A stretch of DNA of 53,516 bases from Candidatus Aminicenantota bacterium (GTDB lineage: Bacteria > Acidobacteriota > Aminicenantia > JAMOAD01), in contig JAMOUT010000029.1 in NCBI GenBank assembly GCA_027061995.1, positions 1 through 53,516 on the forward strand, in the 5' to 3' direction. Below are positions 1 to 8,819 of the stretch, in pieces. Every line of letters begins with the position of its first letter. Position 1 is the stretch's first letter. The position numbers and the translations under genes were made by a program. The notes beneath the pieces are model-generated. The model saw nothing but the letters and a program-made list of their open reading frames with translations. It did no database searches and was not told the DNA's origin.

Positions 1-282
1 TTAATATAAATTTTGAATTAAATTATTCTAACAAGGAAATCGCTACAAAATGTTTATAATAAATTATAAAATATATATTTCAGTTAGATTTATTTTTGAT
101 GAAAAACGTATTATGCTTTACGCCCCCCCACTACCGTCCAAAAAAAATCAAAGGATTTAGCACCTACGAGAAAAAACAGATAATTGACACGCATTAACAC
201 ATTGAAGTGCCTTTGGCGGAATATCAAGATAAAAAATTACTTTTCTTTAATAATCATATCAACTCAATATTATTTATCAAAG
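1..282. other. AT-rich sequence with no recognised gene
   Basis: This stretch lies downstream of the minus-strand gene that ends at 283. I see no open frame with a ribosome binding site, no tRNA and no clear terminator. A run of seven C near 123-129 stands out against the AT-rich background. The window edge prevents assignment. Confidence 0.4.
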
Positions 283-1572
283 TTAATCGAAAATAATTTC
301 CTCCGAAGGTTTGCTTTCTTTGCCGTTAAAAACAGTTTTAATTATATATCTTCTTTCTTTTCTCGGATTTATTATTATTCTTACAAGCTTTTCTTTTACA
401 TTCGTTTTCAAAGTATATATACCTTGCTTATAATCATAAGAATAAACATTATAACTAAAATCTTTCTTATTGTCCGAATAAATATCCCAAAAGATATAAT
501 CATAATTCTGATTGTAAAAAATCAGGGAGATTCCCGAAGAATATGTTTTTAATATTTTCGGGACAGGAATAGTATTCTCCGGAAAAATATTTATCAACAT
601 AAATTGTGCTTCATTATTAGTAAATTTCCATACTGAATTAAATGAATAATATCCATCCATTTTCCCGCCGCAACCTAAATTTATATGGATTAATTTTTCA
701 GTATCCGTTTCAGTATATCCATCAACTATAGCGATATGATCATAAGTTGTATCACCTCTAAGATTATAGAGAATTACCCTCCCCGAGTTAAGCTCTTTTT
801 TTATTATCTCAAACCAAGTTCTATCATCATAATCTTTTTTATCAATTTTTATTATTGTTTTTGAAAATCCGAAATTTTCAGTAAGTGAAGGGATAATTCT
901 ATTATTCTCCCCTTTGGAAAAATTATAAAAATTCGTTTTTGCGGCAACAGTCGTATCATAAATCAATTGAGACACCTCATCTATTTCATCATCAGATGAA
1001 TATGTTTTTAATATATAAGGCATTTTTTCATAATTATATGAATGATTAAAATCAGCTTTTATAATATCACCTCTTAAATCATACTCAAACAAACCTTCCC
1101 CCATAACGGGGTATTTCCAATATCTCATTAGTTGAGCAATTGCAACTCCTATATGACTGGCAGAAGATTTAACCCCTTTAATTATCGGCATTTTATCATT
1201 AAACGGAGGACATATTCCCCATTTTGTATTAGTAAGAGGTAAAACCTCCGATTTTTTCATAATATTTAATCTCGGTTGAAACAATTTGTTAGAATTTTTT
1301 ACGCTTTCAATATACTTATATACAATTTCCTTTGAAAATTCAATATTTTCTCTTGAATAAAAAATAATTTTTCCGTCTATTAATACTACCGCTCCTCCTT
1401 TTAATAAATAATAGATCTTTGCGGAAACCTCTTCTTTTATATTAAAATCGGTTATGTTAAATACTTTATCCTTAACAAATTTTTCAATTAATCCCTTTTT
1501 TGACAGATTTTCCGAATATCCTAACCCTATAAGAAGCAAACTAATAAAAAAAATAATCATAAATTTTTTCAT
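283..1572 (-). CDS. Secreted C10 (streptopain-like) peptidase homologue lacking the catalytic Cys
   Basis: The 429-residue product starts with a signal peptide (hydrophobic residues about 5-18). Residues about 115-330 follow the streptopain (peptidase C10) fold: TKWG..PPFN, then AQLMRYWKYP, then DHIAIVDGY, then GCGGKMDGYY. In active members the nucleophile lies seven residues before the Gln of AQ(I/L)M; here that position is His140 (codon CAT), so the Cys is gone. The catalytic-type His in DHIAIVDG is kept, but the Trp-rich NWGWGG motif has become NLGCGG. The C-terminal 90 residues look like a beta-rich (fibronectin-like) domain. A strong AGGAGG site lies 5 nt before the ATG, and a TATAAT-like box lies at 1588-1593. 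By inference this is an exported non-catalytic relative, perhaps a binding protein or inhibitor; C10 activity is unlikely. Confidence 0.75.
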   Translation of the reverse strand: MKKFMIIFFISLLLIGLGYSENLSKKGLIEKFVKDKVFNITDFNIKEEVSAKIYYLLKGGAVVLIDGKIIFYSRENIEFSKEIVYKYIESVKNSNKLFQPRLNIMKKSEVLPLTNTKWGICPPFNDKMPIIKGVKSSASHIGVAIAQLMRYWKYPVMGEGLFEYDLRGDIIKADFNHSYNYEKMPYILKTYSSDDEIDEVSQLIYDTTVAAKTNFYNFSKGENNRIIPSLTENFGFSKTIIKIDKKDYDDRTWFEIIKKELNSGRVILYNLRGDTTYDHIAIVDGYTETDTEKLIHINLGCGGKMDGYYSFNSVWKFTNNEAQFMLINIFPENTIPVPKILKTYSSGISLIFYNQNYDYIFWDIYSDNKKDFSYNVYSYDYKQGIYTLKTNVKEKLVRIIINPRKERRYIIKTVFNGKESKPSEEIIFD

Positions 1573-1669
1573 AAAACCTCCTATAGTATTATATCATATT
1601 TCCTACTTGTTTAATAGGTTATACAGGGTTAAATTTATACCTGCATATTTTCCTATGTTCTAAAAGATT

Positions 1670-2584
1670 TTATTTAAGCAGATCCTTTGCGGAGATTACC
1701 TCTCTCTCAATATCTATCGAATATCTCTCTTTCACCATTTTTTTTAATTTTTCGGATAATCTTTCAATATCCGAAGCTTTCGCATTATTAAAATTTATAA
1801 TAAAGTTTGCGTGTTTTTCCGATACTTTGGCTCCCCCCTCCTTTAATCCTTTCACCCCAAGATCATCAAGAAGTTTTCCTACCGCCAATTTATTACCATC
1901 CGGCAAAACTATATTTTTAAAAAAACTGCCTGCGGATTTAACAACGGGTGGATTCGGAGGTAATCTTTCCTCTCTGTATTTTATTATCTCTTCCACCTTT
2001 CGTTTTATCTCCTCTTTATTACCTTGCTCCCCTTTTAATATTATTTTATATATAAACTCACCATTTGTTTTATATTCACTCCACCTGTATCCGAAATCTA
2101 TCTCTCCCTTATCCCTTTTTATAATCTCACCTTTTAAATTAACCGAACAAACCTCTTTAATTATATCTTTAATCTCTTTTCCGAATGCTCCCGCATTCCC
2201 ATATACAGCTCCTCCGACAGTTCCCGGGATTCCGGCCAATTTTTCCGCTCCGCTTAAACTTTGGTTTGTAAAAAATTTCACAACTTCACTCAGCCCGATT
2301 CCCGAATAAATCTCCACTTCATCATTCTTTAACAATCTTATCCCTTTCATTAAATTTTTTATTACAAAAACTTCCATTATTTCATCAGGGAAATATATAT
2401 TCGTCCCGGAGCCGAGATATATAGGCTTTATCTTTTTTTCGTTTGAAAAATCAATTGCCGATTTTAATTCATTTATATTATTAATCTCGGTAAAATATAA
2501 AACTCCCTCCCCTACTTCAAAACTTGTCTCTTTTGAAATAGGATATTTTTTTATTATGGTTAATTCTTCATATTTTATCATCAT
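1670..2584 (-). CDS. murB: UDP-N-acetylenolpyruvoylglucosamine reductase
   Basis: MurB reduces UDP-GlcNAc-enolpyruvate to UDP-MurNAc with FAD and NADPH, the second committed step of peptidoglycan precursor synthesis in the cytoplasm. The FAD-binding half shows YLGSGTNIYFPD and KLAGIPGTVGGAVYGNAGAF. The C-terminal half shows GYRWSEYK, the SAGSFFKN motif with the catalytic Ser, VSEKHANFIIN, and a terminal EREV with the proton-relay Glu. At about 304 residues, without the longer type I insert, it is a type II MurB. The frame could also begin at TTG 2587. I chose the ATG at 2584 because it overlaps the TGA of the upstream peptidase gene (TGATG), suggesting translational coupling; no good ribosome binding site is visible. 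Confidence 0.95.
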   Translation of the reverse strand: MMIKYEELTIIKKYPISKETSFEVGEGVLYFTEINNINELKSAIDFSNEKKIKPIYLGSGTNIYFPDEIMEVFVIKNLMKGIRLLKNDEVEIYSGIGLSEVVKFFTNQSLSGAEKLAGIPGTVGGAVYGNAGAFGKEIKDIIKEVCSVNLKGEIIKRDKGEIDFGYRWSEYKTNGEFIYKIILKGEQGNKEEIKRKVEEIIKYREERLPPNPPVVKSAGSFFKNIVLPDGNKLAVGKLLDDLGVKGLKEGGAKVSEKHANFIINFNNAKASDIERLSEKLKKMVKERYSIDIEREVISAKDLLK

Positions 2585-4221
2585 CAATAAACAATCATAT
2601 AAACACTCGGAGTTTTCACCGTTTTATAAACAGGATATTTCCAAAATCTTCCTGTCCACTCCCGTATCAATGTTTTATCAAAAAAATTCCATGCGGCAAA
2701 TCCGTCTTTTGATTCAGGTTCAAGCACATAAGCTATAAGCCTTGATAATGGTTGTGAAAGGGAGACATAAAAAGAGCCTTTCGGGATTTTCACTGTTTTT
2801 AAAATCTCATCTCTCTCAAGAGTGTTAAGATGATGCCCCTGAAATAATCTTTCAGATGATTTATATTTTTTTAATTTAAAGACTATGACACTGTCTTCAA
2901 AATCCTCTTCTATCTTCTGAACGCATACACCATGAGCTTTTAATACATCAGCCGCCTTTTTTTCTGACGGTAATAATATATACCCCTCCCCGAGTTTAAC
3001 TTTTCGGACAGTCTCATAACTTGCAAAAAGAGGCAATTTATAATTTTTTAATTTATCCGTTCTTTCGACCATCACCCCTTTTAACCATTTGGGGTATCTT
3101 TTTAATTCATCCGGATTCATTTTTCTGACTTTAAATATATAACTATGTATAGTAAAATCATAAGTTTTTACTGTCTTAAAACCAATACCGAACTCACTGT
3201 TTTTAATATTATCCGCCGCTCTTTTGTCAGCTTCGGAAACCAACTTAACAAGTTCATTCATATTATTGTTTGTATATTCAAGGATACTTTTTATAAAAGA
3301 TAAAGCTCCTGTAACCCTTGTTTTATAATCCGCATGAGCATAATTTTCATCAAGAATTGAGAATCTGTTCCTTAGACCATAATAACATGTTCCGTATCTC
3401 GCAAGATAAGCATGGTTAACCCACCCTTTTGCAGGTTCTTTTCTATCTTTGAAGTTTCCGTAAGGAATACTCATTATTTTATATTTTTTTAATAAAATGT
3501 TTGATATTGCGGGAAGCGCTTTTTTCCACATAAAATCGGTTAAAATCTTATCCCCTTGGGGAGCATTATTCGGAGCATAAGTAACAGGTTCCTGATGATA
3601 CGAACCATCTGTAGTATGCATATCCACAAAAAGAACAGGGTCCCATTTATTAAAAACCTCACTTATTAATCCTCTTACTTCGGGGGTTTCAAGTTTTATA
3701 TAATCTCTGTTCAAATCATATCCTTGTCCATTATATCTTACTCCCGCTTTTTCGGGACCATTGTCCCCCCTATGCCCTTTTGCAATCTTATCATTCCCGT
3801 CAGGATTAAATATCGGGATAAACAGAATTGTTTGATTTTTCAGAAGATAACCGGTCTTGCCTTCGAGAATCTCCCTCATCAGCATTAAGCTTGCCTCTTT
3901 TCCCTCAATCTCTCCCGCATGAATATTAGCCATAATCAATACCGGATATTTTTTAATCGATCTTATCTCCCGAGGTTTGAAAACATGTTTATCGCTTAAT
4001 ATAACCAATGGTATTTTTTTTCCTTCGGTCGAAGTTGCAAAATAATATATCTTCATTTTTTCGGGAAATTTTGATTTCAAAATTTTAAGGTAATTTATCA
4101 CATCACTGTAAGTTGCTGTTTGTTTATAATTTGTTTTTTCCGCCACAGTTAATAATTCCCCCGCAAAAGCCAAACTTAAAAACAGTAAAATCATGGAAAA
4201 AACCATTATCCTCTTTTTCAT
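2584..4221 (-). CDS. Secreted M14 family zinc carboxypeptidase
   Basis: The product has a signal peptide (residues 1-20, ending AFA) and an M14 metallocarboxypeptidase domain. Zinc ligands are H101 and E104 in NIHAGEIEGKE and H202 in VDMHTTDGS. Substrate-site residues are in FNPDGND and GYDLNRDYIK, and the catalytic Glu is probably E292 in SILDENYAH. It should remove C-terminal residues from peptides in the periplasm or outside the cell. An in-frame start 20 codons upstream (4281) exists, but the ATG at 4221 has AGGAGG five bases before it and gives a normal signal peptide. A good promoter lies at 4250-4278, inside the longer reading frame, which also argues for the shorter start. murB follows with overlap and is probably co-transcribed. 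Confidence 0.9.
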   Translation of the reverse strand: MKKRIMVFSMILLFLSLAFAGELLTVAEKTNYKQTATYSDVINYLKILKSKFPEKMKIYYFATSTEGKKIPLVILSDKHVFKPREIRSIKKYPVLIMANIHAGEIEGKEASLMLMREILEGKTGYLLKNQTILFIPIFNPDGNDKIAKGHRGDNGPEKAGVRYNGQGYDLNRDYIKLETPEVRGLISEVFNKWDPVLFVDMHTTDGSYHQEPVTYAPNNAPQGDKILTDFMWKKALPAISNILLKKYKIMSIPYGNFKDRKEPAKGWVNHAYLARYGTCYYGLRNRFSILDENYAHADYKTRVTGALSFIKSILEYTNNNMNELVKLVSEADKRAADNIKNSEFGIGFKTVKTYDFTIHSYIFKVRKMNPDELKRYPKWLKGVMVERTDKLKNYKLPLFASYETVRKVKLGEGYILLPSEKKAADVLKAHGVCVQKIEEDFEDSVIVFKLKKYKSSERLFQGHHLNTLERDEILKTVKIPKGSFYVSLSQPLSRLIAYVLEPESKDGFAAWNFFDKTLIREWTGRFWKYPVYKTVKTPSVYMIVY

Positions 4222-4249
4222 CAAAACCTCCTGACAATGAATAAAAAAT

Positions 4250-4278
4250 ATTTTATCACTAAAATACGAAATTGTCAG
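4250..4278 (-). promoter_or_regulatory. Sigma-70-type promoter for the M14 peptidase-murB operon
   Basis: On the minus strand CTGACA (4273-4278) is followed after 17 bases by TAAAAT (4250-4255), each one mismatch from consensus. The ATG with its ribosome binding site is about 30 bases downstream. Confidence 0.6.
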
Positions 4279-4300
4279 CAAAAGTATTTCACCCTATAAA

Positions 4301-4317
4301 AGCTTCCATGGTTCGGA
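4301..4317. repeat. AGCTTCCA...TTCGGA intergenic element, copy 1
   Basis: The element AGCTTCCATGGTTCGGA recurs as AGCTTCCA-(6 nt)-TTCGGA at 48730-48749. Both copies sit shortly before a period-7 tandem array. Function is unknown. Confidence 0.4.
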
Positions 4318-4333
4318 TTTAAAGCTTTGAACA

Positions 4334-4389
4334 ATTCATAACTCATCATTCATCACTCAGCATTCATCACTCATAATTCAGAATTATTA
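4334..4389. repeat. Eight-unit heptanucleotide tandem array
   Basis: The units read ATTCATA, ACTCATC, ATTCATC, ACTCAGC, ATTCATC, ACTCATA, ATTCAGA and ATTATTA, a strict period of 7 with consensus AYTCATC. The array ends exactly at the stop codon of the M48 gene and precedes the promoter of the M14 gene. It is related in period and pyrimidine bias to the array at 48801-48863. Confidence 0.75.
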
Positions 4390-5832
4390 TCAGTATATCA
4401 ATTTAACAAGTTGTCCTGTTTTCAAGTTTGTTTGAAGAGTTTTATTATTTGCATACAGGATTTTTTTCCAATATTTTTGTGATATCCTTCTTGAAAGAAG
4501 AAGTTCTTTCATATTTTGAGGACGGGTAATTCTAACAACATGAATCCTTAATGGTTTTCTGTTTATATAATAGGGATTATTAAGTTGGCTGAATGAAAAA
4601 ATGGTATTGGCAAATTGTTTTTTATAAATGGAAAAATTAAACGGTTTTGCGGCGGCAAAAAATGAGAATATATAATTACCTTTCCTTATTGAGATAAGAT
4701 ATACTTTTGTTGCATCCGTTTGTCCCGAATTGTTTTGATTATAAATAATAAAATTCATATAATAGGCATTAAAACCATTAACATTGGTGTATCCTTTGTA
4801 TGAAACAACACTGTTTTCAAACCTCGAATAAAGTTTTTCAGCATAATCTTTTACCCGATTATCAGTATATTCACCTGTCAGAAGAATTACGGCATCCCCC
4901 TTTTTTGTGGAAAGAGTTACCTGTTTAGGTGTATTCGCTATCTTCCAACCGGTCGGTATATTAAATTTGAATCTGAAAACAGGATGATAAAAAACTCCCC
5001 CCTGAGCATATCCCTGTCTCGGATCCGAGCCATATACAAGGTTATCCAATTTATAAAGATAGTTTTTTTGTTTTATCGCCAGTTTACTGTCGTCAGGTTT
5101 TAATAATGTTTTAACTCTGTCTATCCTTTTAACTGTTAAAGGGTGAGTTGATAAAAAATTCGGAAGCGTGTGTCCGCCCGTTGCTTCCAACTTTCTCAGA
5201 GATTTGAAAAAATTTATCATAACTCCGCTATTGTATCCCGCCCTTCTTGCATAACGAACTCCGAGAGAATCAGCCTGATACTCATTATCTCTGCTGTATT
5301 TTAAAAACAGAACCTGCGAAGCTATTGAAACAAAAGGGGCGAATTTTCTTATCTCTTTACTCAATGCACTCCCTATAACAAGCCCGAGATTCAAAAGAAT
5401 ACTTCTTGTCATAGCTTTTGCCGAATGTCTTGCATTAACATGCCCGAGCTCGTGTCCGAGAACAGTGGCAAGCTCGGCCTCACTATTTAAAAGAGCGAGA
5501 AGCCCTCTTGTTATATATATATAACCTCCGGGAGCGGCAAAAGCATTAACAACAGAGGAATCCAAAACAGCAAAATGATACTGCAATTTCGGCCTGTGTG
5601 TAAAGGGAACTATACTCTGCCCTATCGAAGATACATATTGATTCAATTGTTTGTCATTATAAATGCCGTATTGAGATTTTACACCGAGATCAACTTTTTT
5701 CCCTATATTAATCTCAGTGCTTTCCGGAATAAACATCAACTCTTTTTTCCCTGTTACAGGATTAACCGCACATTTATACAGAAAAAACAGACTGAACAAT
5801 AAAACGGACAAAATCATAATTCTCTTTTTCAT
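4390..5832 (-). CDS. M48 family metalloprotease lipoprotein (BepA/YfgC-like)
   Basis: The 480-residue product has a lipoprotein signal with a likely lipidated Cys21 (FFLYKC), so it should be anchored in the envelope. The M48 zinc site is HELGH (H127, E128, H131), with the third ligand E184 in RDNEYQADSLG. NAFAAPGGYIYITRGLL before HELGH is typical of BepA/Oma1-like proteases that police outer-membrane protein assembly. The C-terminal 200 residues contain a second domain with a basic tail, possibly LysM-like. An AGGAGG site lies just before the ATG. The gene is divergent from the M29 aminopeptidase gene across about 200 bases. Its role in outer-membrane quality control is inferred from family and location signals. 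Confidence 0.92.
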   Translation of the reverse strand: MKKRIMILSVLLFSLFFLYKCAVNPVTGKKELMFIPESTEINIGKKVDLGVKSQYGIYNDKQLNQYVSSIGQSIVPFTHRPKLQYHFAVLDSSVVNAFAAPGGYIYITRGLLALLNSEAELATVLGHELGHVNARHSAKAMTRSILLNLGLVIGSALSKEIRKFAPFVSIASQVLFLKYSRDNEYQADSLGVRYARRAGYNSGVMINFFKSLRKLEATGGHTLPNFLSTHPLTVKRIDRVKTLLKPDDSKLAIKQKNYLYKLDNLVYGSDPRQGYAQGGVFYHPVFRFKFNIPTGWKIANTPKQVTLSTKKGDAVILLTGEYTDNRVKDYAEKLYSRFENSVVSYKGYTNVNGFNAYYMNFIIYNQNNSGQTDATKVYLISIRKGNYIFSFFAAAKPFNFSIYKKQFANTIFSFSQLNNPYYINRKPLRIHVVRITRPQNMKELLLSRRISQKYWKKILYANNKTLQTNLKTGQLVKLIY

Positions 5833-5977
5833 CTTTCCTCCTATATTAAATTTACCATAAAAAAAGGGAGATAAAAAGGGGTTGAAAATAAGATTTTACT
5901 ATCCCTTTATTATAAAGCGATATTAATTAACAATTGAAAAATAAAAAAAATCACATTGCCTCTCTATCATAATCTCC

Positions 5978-6006
5978 TTGACAACTGTTTTTTAATACAA
6001 TATAAA
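5978..6006 (+). promoter_or_regulatory. Sigma-70-type promoter for the M29 aminopeptidase
   Basis: TTGACA (5978-5983), a 17-base spacer and TATAAA (6001-6006) form a near-consensus promoter. AGGAGG at 6019-6024 and the start codon follow directly. Confidence 0.8.
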
Positions 6007-6031
6007 TATATAAATAATAGGAGGTATGAAT

Positions 6032-7186
6032 ATGAATGAAAATCTTTCGGATATCGAGTTAATCGAATTAATAAAAAATGTTTTTCCGAACTATAAACCT
6101 GAGGATAAGATGGCTGTCCTTATTGATTTCCCTCGTCAAGAATCTGATGATAGTGAAAAATGGAGAGAGAGAAGAGAGATTGCAAAAGATTGGGTAAACA
6201 TATTAAACAATAATATTGATAAATTGGGTTTATCCGCTGTCTCCCTTATAGGTTATCCCGCTGTTTCCGCAAATAACGGGGATCTACCCGTTGATTGTTT
6301 TGATATTACAAATCTGAGATTACCGAAAACCGCAAATGAATTGATAACTGACAATAAAATATCTTTCAAAAATATTTTTAAAAATTATAAAATTCTCATT
6401 GCCATAACGCAGCTCTCCGCTACAGCCCCTCTTAAAAATAATGCCAAAAAATATAATTTCAGAGCGGCAACAATGCCCGGTTTTTCAAAAGAGATGATAC
6501 CCGCTCTGAGGATTAACTATGAAAAAGTGGCGAATAATGTCAGATTCATAAGAGAAAAACTTGATAAAGCCGAATATGCAGAGGTTATTTTTCGTATTAA
6601 TGACAGAGAGGAAATTAAAACAATATTTGATTTGAGATTCAGAAAAGCGCATGAAAGTTCGGGGAGATTTCCCGATCTCGGAACAGCCGGAAACCTTCCG
6701 AGCGGAGAAGCATATATAGTTCCTTACGAAGGGGAGTTTGAAGAGGAGAGTAAAACCAACGGGATAATTCCGGTTCAGATTAACAATGATATTGTTTATT
6801 ATAAAGTTAAAAATAATAGAGCATTAGAAGTGGGAGGTGAAGGGGAAGAGGTTGAAAAAGAAGCCGATCATCTGAAAAGAGAGCCTGCTTACGGAAATAT
6901 CGCAGAACTTGGATTCGGTGTTCTTTATGATTTCGGATTAAAACCCATAGGGGAAATTCTTCTTGATGAAAAGCTCGGTTTTCATATAGCTTTCGGAAGA
7001 AGTGATCATTTCGGAGGACAGATAGGTCCTAAAGATTTTTCATCTCCCGAAGAGGTGATTCATCTTGATAGAATCTATATTAAAGAGATTCAGCCTTTGG
7101 TGATAGTAAAAGAATTAACTCTATTTTACGATAATTCAAAAGAGATTATCATTAAAAATAATAAGATATTAACACCGAGGATATGA
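6032..7186 (+). CDS. M29 family aminopeptidase (AmpS/aminopeptidase T type)
   Basis: This 384-residue cytoplasmic-type protein (no signal peptide) carries the metal ligands of M29 aminopeptidases in order: E226 in NLPSGEAYIVP, E292 in NIAELGFG, H318 in GFHIAFGRS, and H344 and D346 in IHLDRIY. These enzymes remove N-terminal residues from peptides with a dinuclear metal centre. Two in-frame ATGs exist, at 6026 and 6032. AGGAGG ends one base before the first and seven before the second, so I chose the second. The N-terminal half (residues 1-210) is more divergent than the catalytic half. The gene appears monocistronic; its stop is one base from the stop of the convergent phosphoesterase gene. 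Confidence 0.88.
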   Translation: MNENLSDIELIELIKNVFPNYKPEDKMAVLIDFPRQESDDSEKWRERREIAKDWVNILNNNIDKLGLSAVSLIGYPAVSANNGDLPVDCFDITNLRLPKTANELITDNKISFKNIFKNYKILIAITQLSATAPLKNNAKKYNFRAATMPGFSKEMIPALRINYEKVANNVRFIREKLDKAEYAEVIFRINDREEIKTIFDLRFRKAHESSGRFPDLGTAGNLPSGEAYIVPYEGEFEEESKTNGIIPVQINNDIVYYKVKNNRALEVGGEGEEVEKEADHLKREPAYGNIAELGFGVLYDFGLKPIGEILLDEKLGFHIAFGRSDHFGGQIGPKDFSSPEEVIHLDRIYIKEIQPLVIVKELTLFYDNSKEIIIKNNKILTPRI

Positions 7187-7187
7187 A

Positions 7188-7937
7188 TTAAACCCCTTTA
7201 CTCAATCTGTCACCGAGAAAAGGGGGAAGTTTTTGTTTCTTTATTTTAGCTGCCGTTTTTAAAAACGGATATCTGAATCTATAATAATTCAATTGCATTG
7301 TTTTTGTATCATAAGTCATAAAGCTTATTCTCGAATCCTTGTCTCTCGGTTGACCTATTGACCCCGGGTTTATAAGATACATTGAATTTTTATCAAGAGG
7401 TATAGATATCCTGTTTTTTCCGCTTTTCAGCGTCATAATTTCAAAATCATTATTCGGAGAATATTTATATATTATAGGTTGATGAGTGTGTCCGAAGAAA
7501 GAGATATTCGTAGGGGAAGATTGAATGTTCAGAAGTGCATCATATGGATTCATAATATAATAATCCTCGTCAAAAAAAGAGCCGTGAAATATTGTTATCT
7601 CATTTTTAATTAAAAGAGGTCCTTTCGGCATATTTTTTATAAATTTTTTATTTTCCATAGAGACTTTTTTTGCTGTCCATCTTATAGCCCTTTCGGCAAT
7701 CATATTAAAATAATCACTTCCCTCTATCTCAGATGCCACCTTATCATGATTACCTCTAACTAAAAACATATGCTTAATCTTTCTCACTTTATTGATGACT
7801 TCATTAGGATTAGGCCCGTAACCGACAAGATCACCGAGAAACACAAAAGCATCGGGTTTGATTTTCGGAATCTCTTTAAGCATCCGATTTAATGCTTCGA
7901 GGTTTGAATGTATGTCACTGAATATTAGATAAAGCAC
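7188..7937 (-). CDS. Calcineurin-like metallophosphoesterase (YfcE/MJ0936-like)
   Basis: The 249-residue product carries the full metallophosphoesterase set: D8 and H10 in FSDIHSN, D36 in LGDLVGYGPNP, GNHD at 62-65, FHGS, and FGHTHQP near residue 170. LINPGSIGQPRD toward the C terminus is typical of the YfcE-type phosphodiesterase family. The frame stays open upstream to 8006, but that part lies inside lipA. I chose GTG at 7937 because it puts the first beta strand (YLIFSD) at the N terminus and has AGGA seven bases before it. It therefore overlaps the lipA end by 23 bases and is likely translated from the lipA message. The natural substrate cannot be told from sequence. Confidence 0.87.
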   Translation of the reverse strand: MLYLIFSDIHSNLEALNRMLKEIPKIKPDAFVFLGDLVGYGPNPNEVINKVRKIKHMFLVRGNHDKVASEIEGSDYFNMIAERAIRWTAKKVSMENKKFIKNMPKGPLLIKNEITIFHGSFFDEDYYIMNPYDALLNIQSSPTNISFFGHTHQPIIYKYSPNNDFEIMTLKSGKNRISIPLDKNSMYLINPGSIGQPRDKDSRISFMTYDTKTMQLNYYRFRYPFLKTAAKIKKQKLPPFLGDRLSKGV

Positions 7938-8787
7938 TCTTAATCCTTTTATAAACCTCTTTTGCTTTGAAAGAACTTCTGACAAGAGGGGCTGAAACAA
8001 CTTCATAAAACCCTAATCTTAATCCTACTTCCCTAAGCTCTTCAAATTCTTCAGGTGTGTAGTATTTAACAACAGGATGATTTTTCTTAGTCGGTTGCAA
8101 ATACTGTCCTATAGTTAATATCTTTACCCCCTGATTAACAATATCATCCATGGTTTGTTTTAACTGCTCTTTTGTTTCTCCCAAACCAACCATTAAACCC
8201 GATTTTGTTATTAATCCCCGCTTACCGAAAAAATTTAAAACATCAAGGGATTTTCGGTAGAAGTTAATCGGCCTGTTAATCTCATTATACAACTCTTTGA
8301 CAGTCTCCACATTATGATTTAAAACATCAGGAGGAGATTCCAGAATTTTATTAAATGCTTTAACATCATTTTTAAAATCGGGAATCAGTGTTTCTATCAT
8401 AATATTATCTATATTCTTTCTTAATTCCGAGATTACATTAAAATAATGCTCGGCACCTCCGTCAGGCAAATCATCCCTTGTAACAGAGGTGATAACAACA
8501 TAATCAAGATTCAGTTTTTTCACAAGATTCATTATGGCAATTATCTCTTTTTCATCAACACCATTGTTAGGTTTACCTTTTTTGACAGCACAAAAAGAGC
8601 AATTTCTCGTGCATATATCTCCGAGTATTAAAAATGTGGCTGTTTTTTGAGAAAAGCAATAACCGATATTGGGGCATCTTGCATCTTCACAGATTGTCCG
8701 TATCTCCCCCTCTCTAAGTTGTCTTTTAAGCCAAAAATACTCCTCTTTATTAGGTAAACTAAATTGAAGCCAATCAGGTTTTAACAT
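7915..8787 (-). CDS. lipA: Lipoyl synthase
   Basis: LipA is a radical-SAM enzyme that inserts two sulfurs into protein-bound octanoate to make the lipoyl cofactor. The auxiliary cluster motif is CEDARCPNIGYC (C33, C38, C44, spacing CX4CX5C). The radical-SAM motif is CTRNCSFC (C59, C63, C66). The C-terminal RSSF supplies the Ser ligand of the auxiliary cluster. The 290-residue length and the N-terminal KPDWLQ are usual for the family. The start ATG has AGGA about eight bases upstream. A lipoamide dehydrogenase (lpd) lies elsewhere in this window, consistent with lipoate-dependent complexes in the cell. Confidence 0.96.
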   Translation of the reverse strand: MLKPDWLQFSLPNKEEYFWLKRQLREGEIRTICEDARCPNIGYCFSQKTATFLILGDICTRNCSFCAVKKGKPNNGVDEKEIIAIMNLVKKLNLDYVVITSVTRDDLPDGGAEHYFNVISELRKNIDNIMIETLIPDFKNDVKAFNKILESPPDVLNHNVETVKELYNEINRPINFYRKSLDVLNFFGKRGLITKSGLMVGLGETKEQLKQTMDDIVNQGVKILTIGQYLQPTKKNHPVVKYYTPEEFEELREVGLRLGFYEVVSAPLVRSSFKAKEVYKRIKSALSNIQ

Positions 8788-8819
8788 AATTGAATCCTAT
8801 CTTTTAATTTTGTAAACTA

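Noticed and set aside
184-552. 122-codon plus-strand frame
   Set aside because: It lies antisense to the C10-like gene, has no ribosome binding site and a low-complexity Ile/Tyr/Phe product; the minus-strand gene explains the openness.
1827-2309. 160-codon plus-strand frame opposite murB
   Set aside because: It is a mirror of the murB reading frame; the product is Pro/Ser/Phe-rich without family motifs, while murB motifs are complete.
4222-4281. 20-codon N-terminal extension of the M14 peptidase
   Set aside because: It would place residues before a normal signal peptide and lies over the -35/-10 promoter; ATG 4221 has the ribosome binding site.
7188-8006. 272-residue version of the metallophosphoesterase starting at 8006
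   Set aside because: The first 23 codons lie within lipA in another phase and encode no conserved part; GTG 7937 with AGGA fits the family N terminus.
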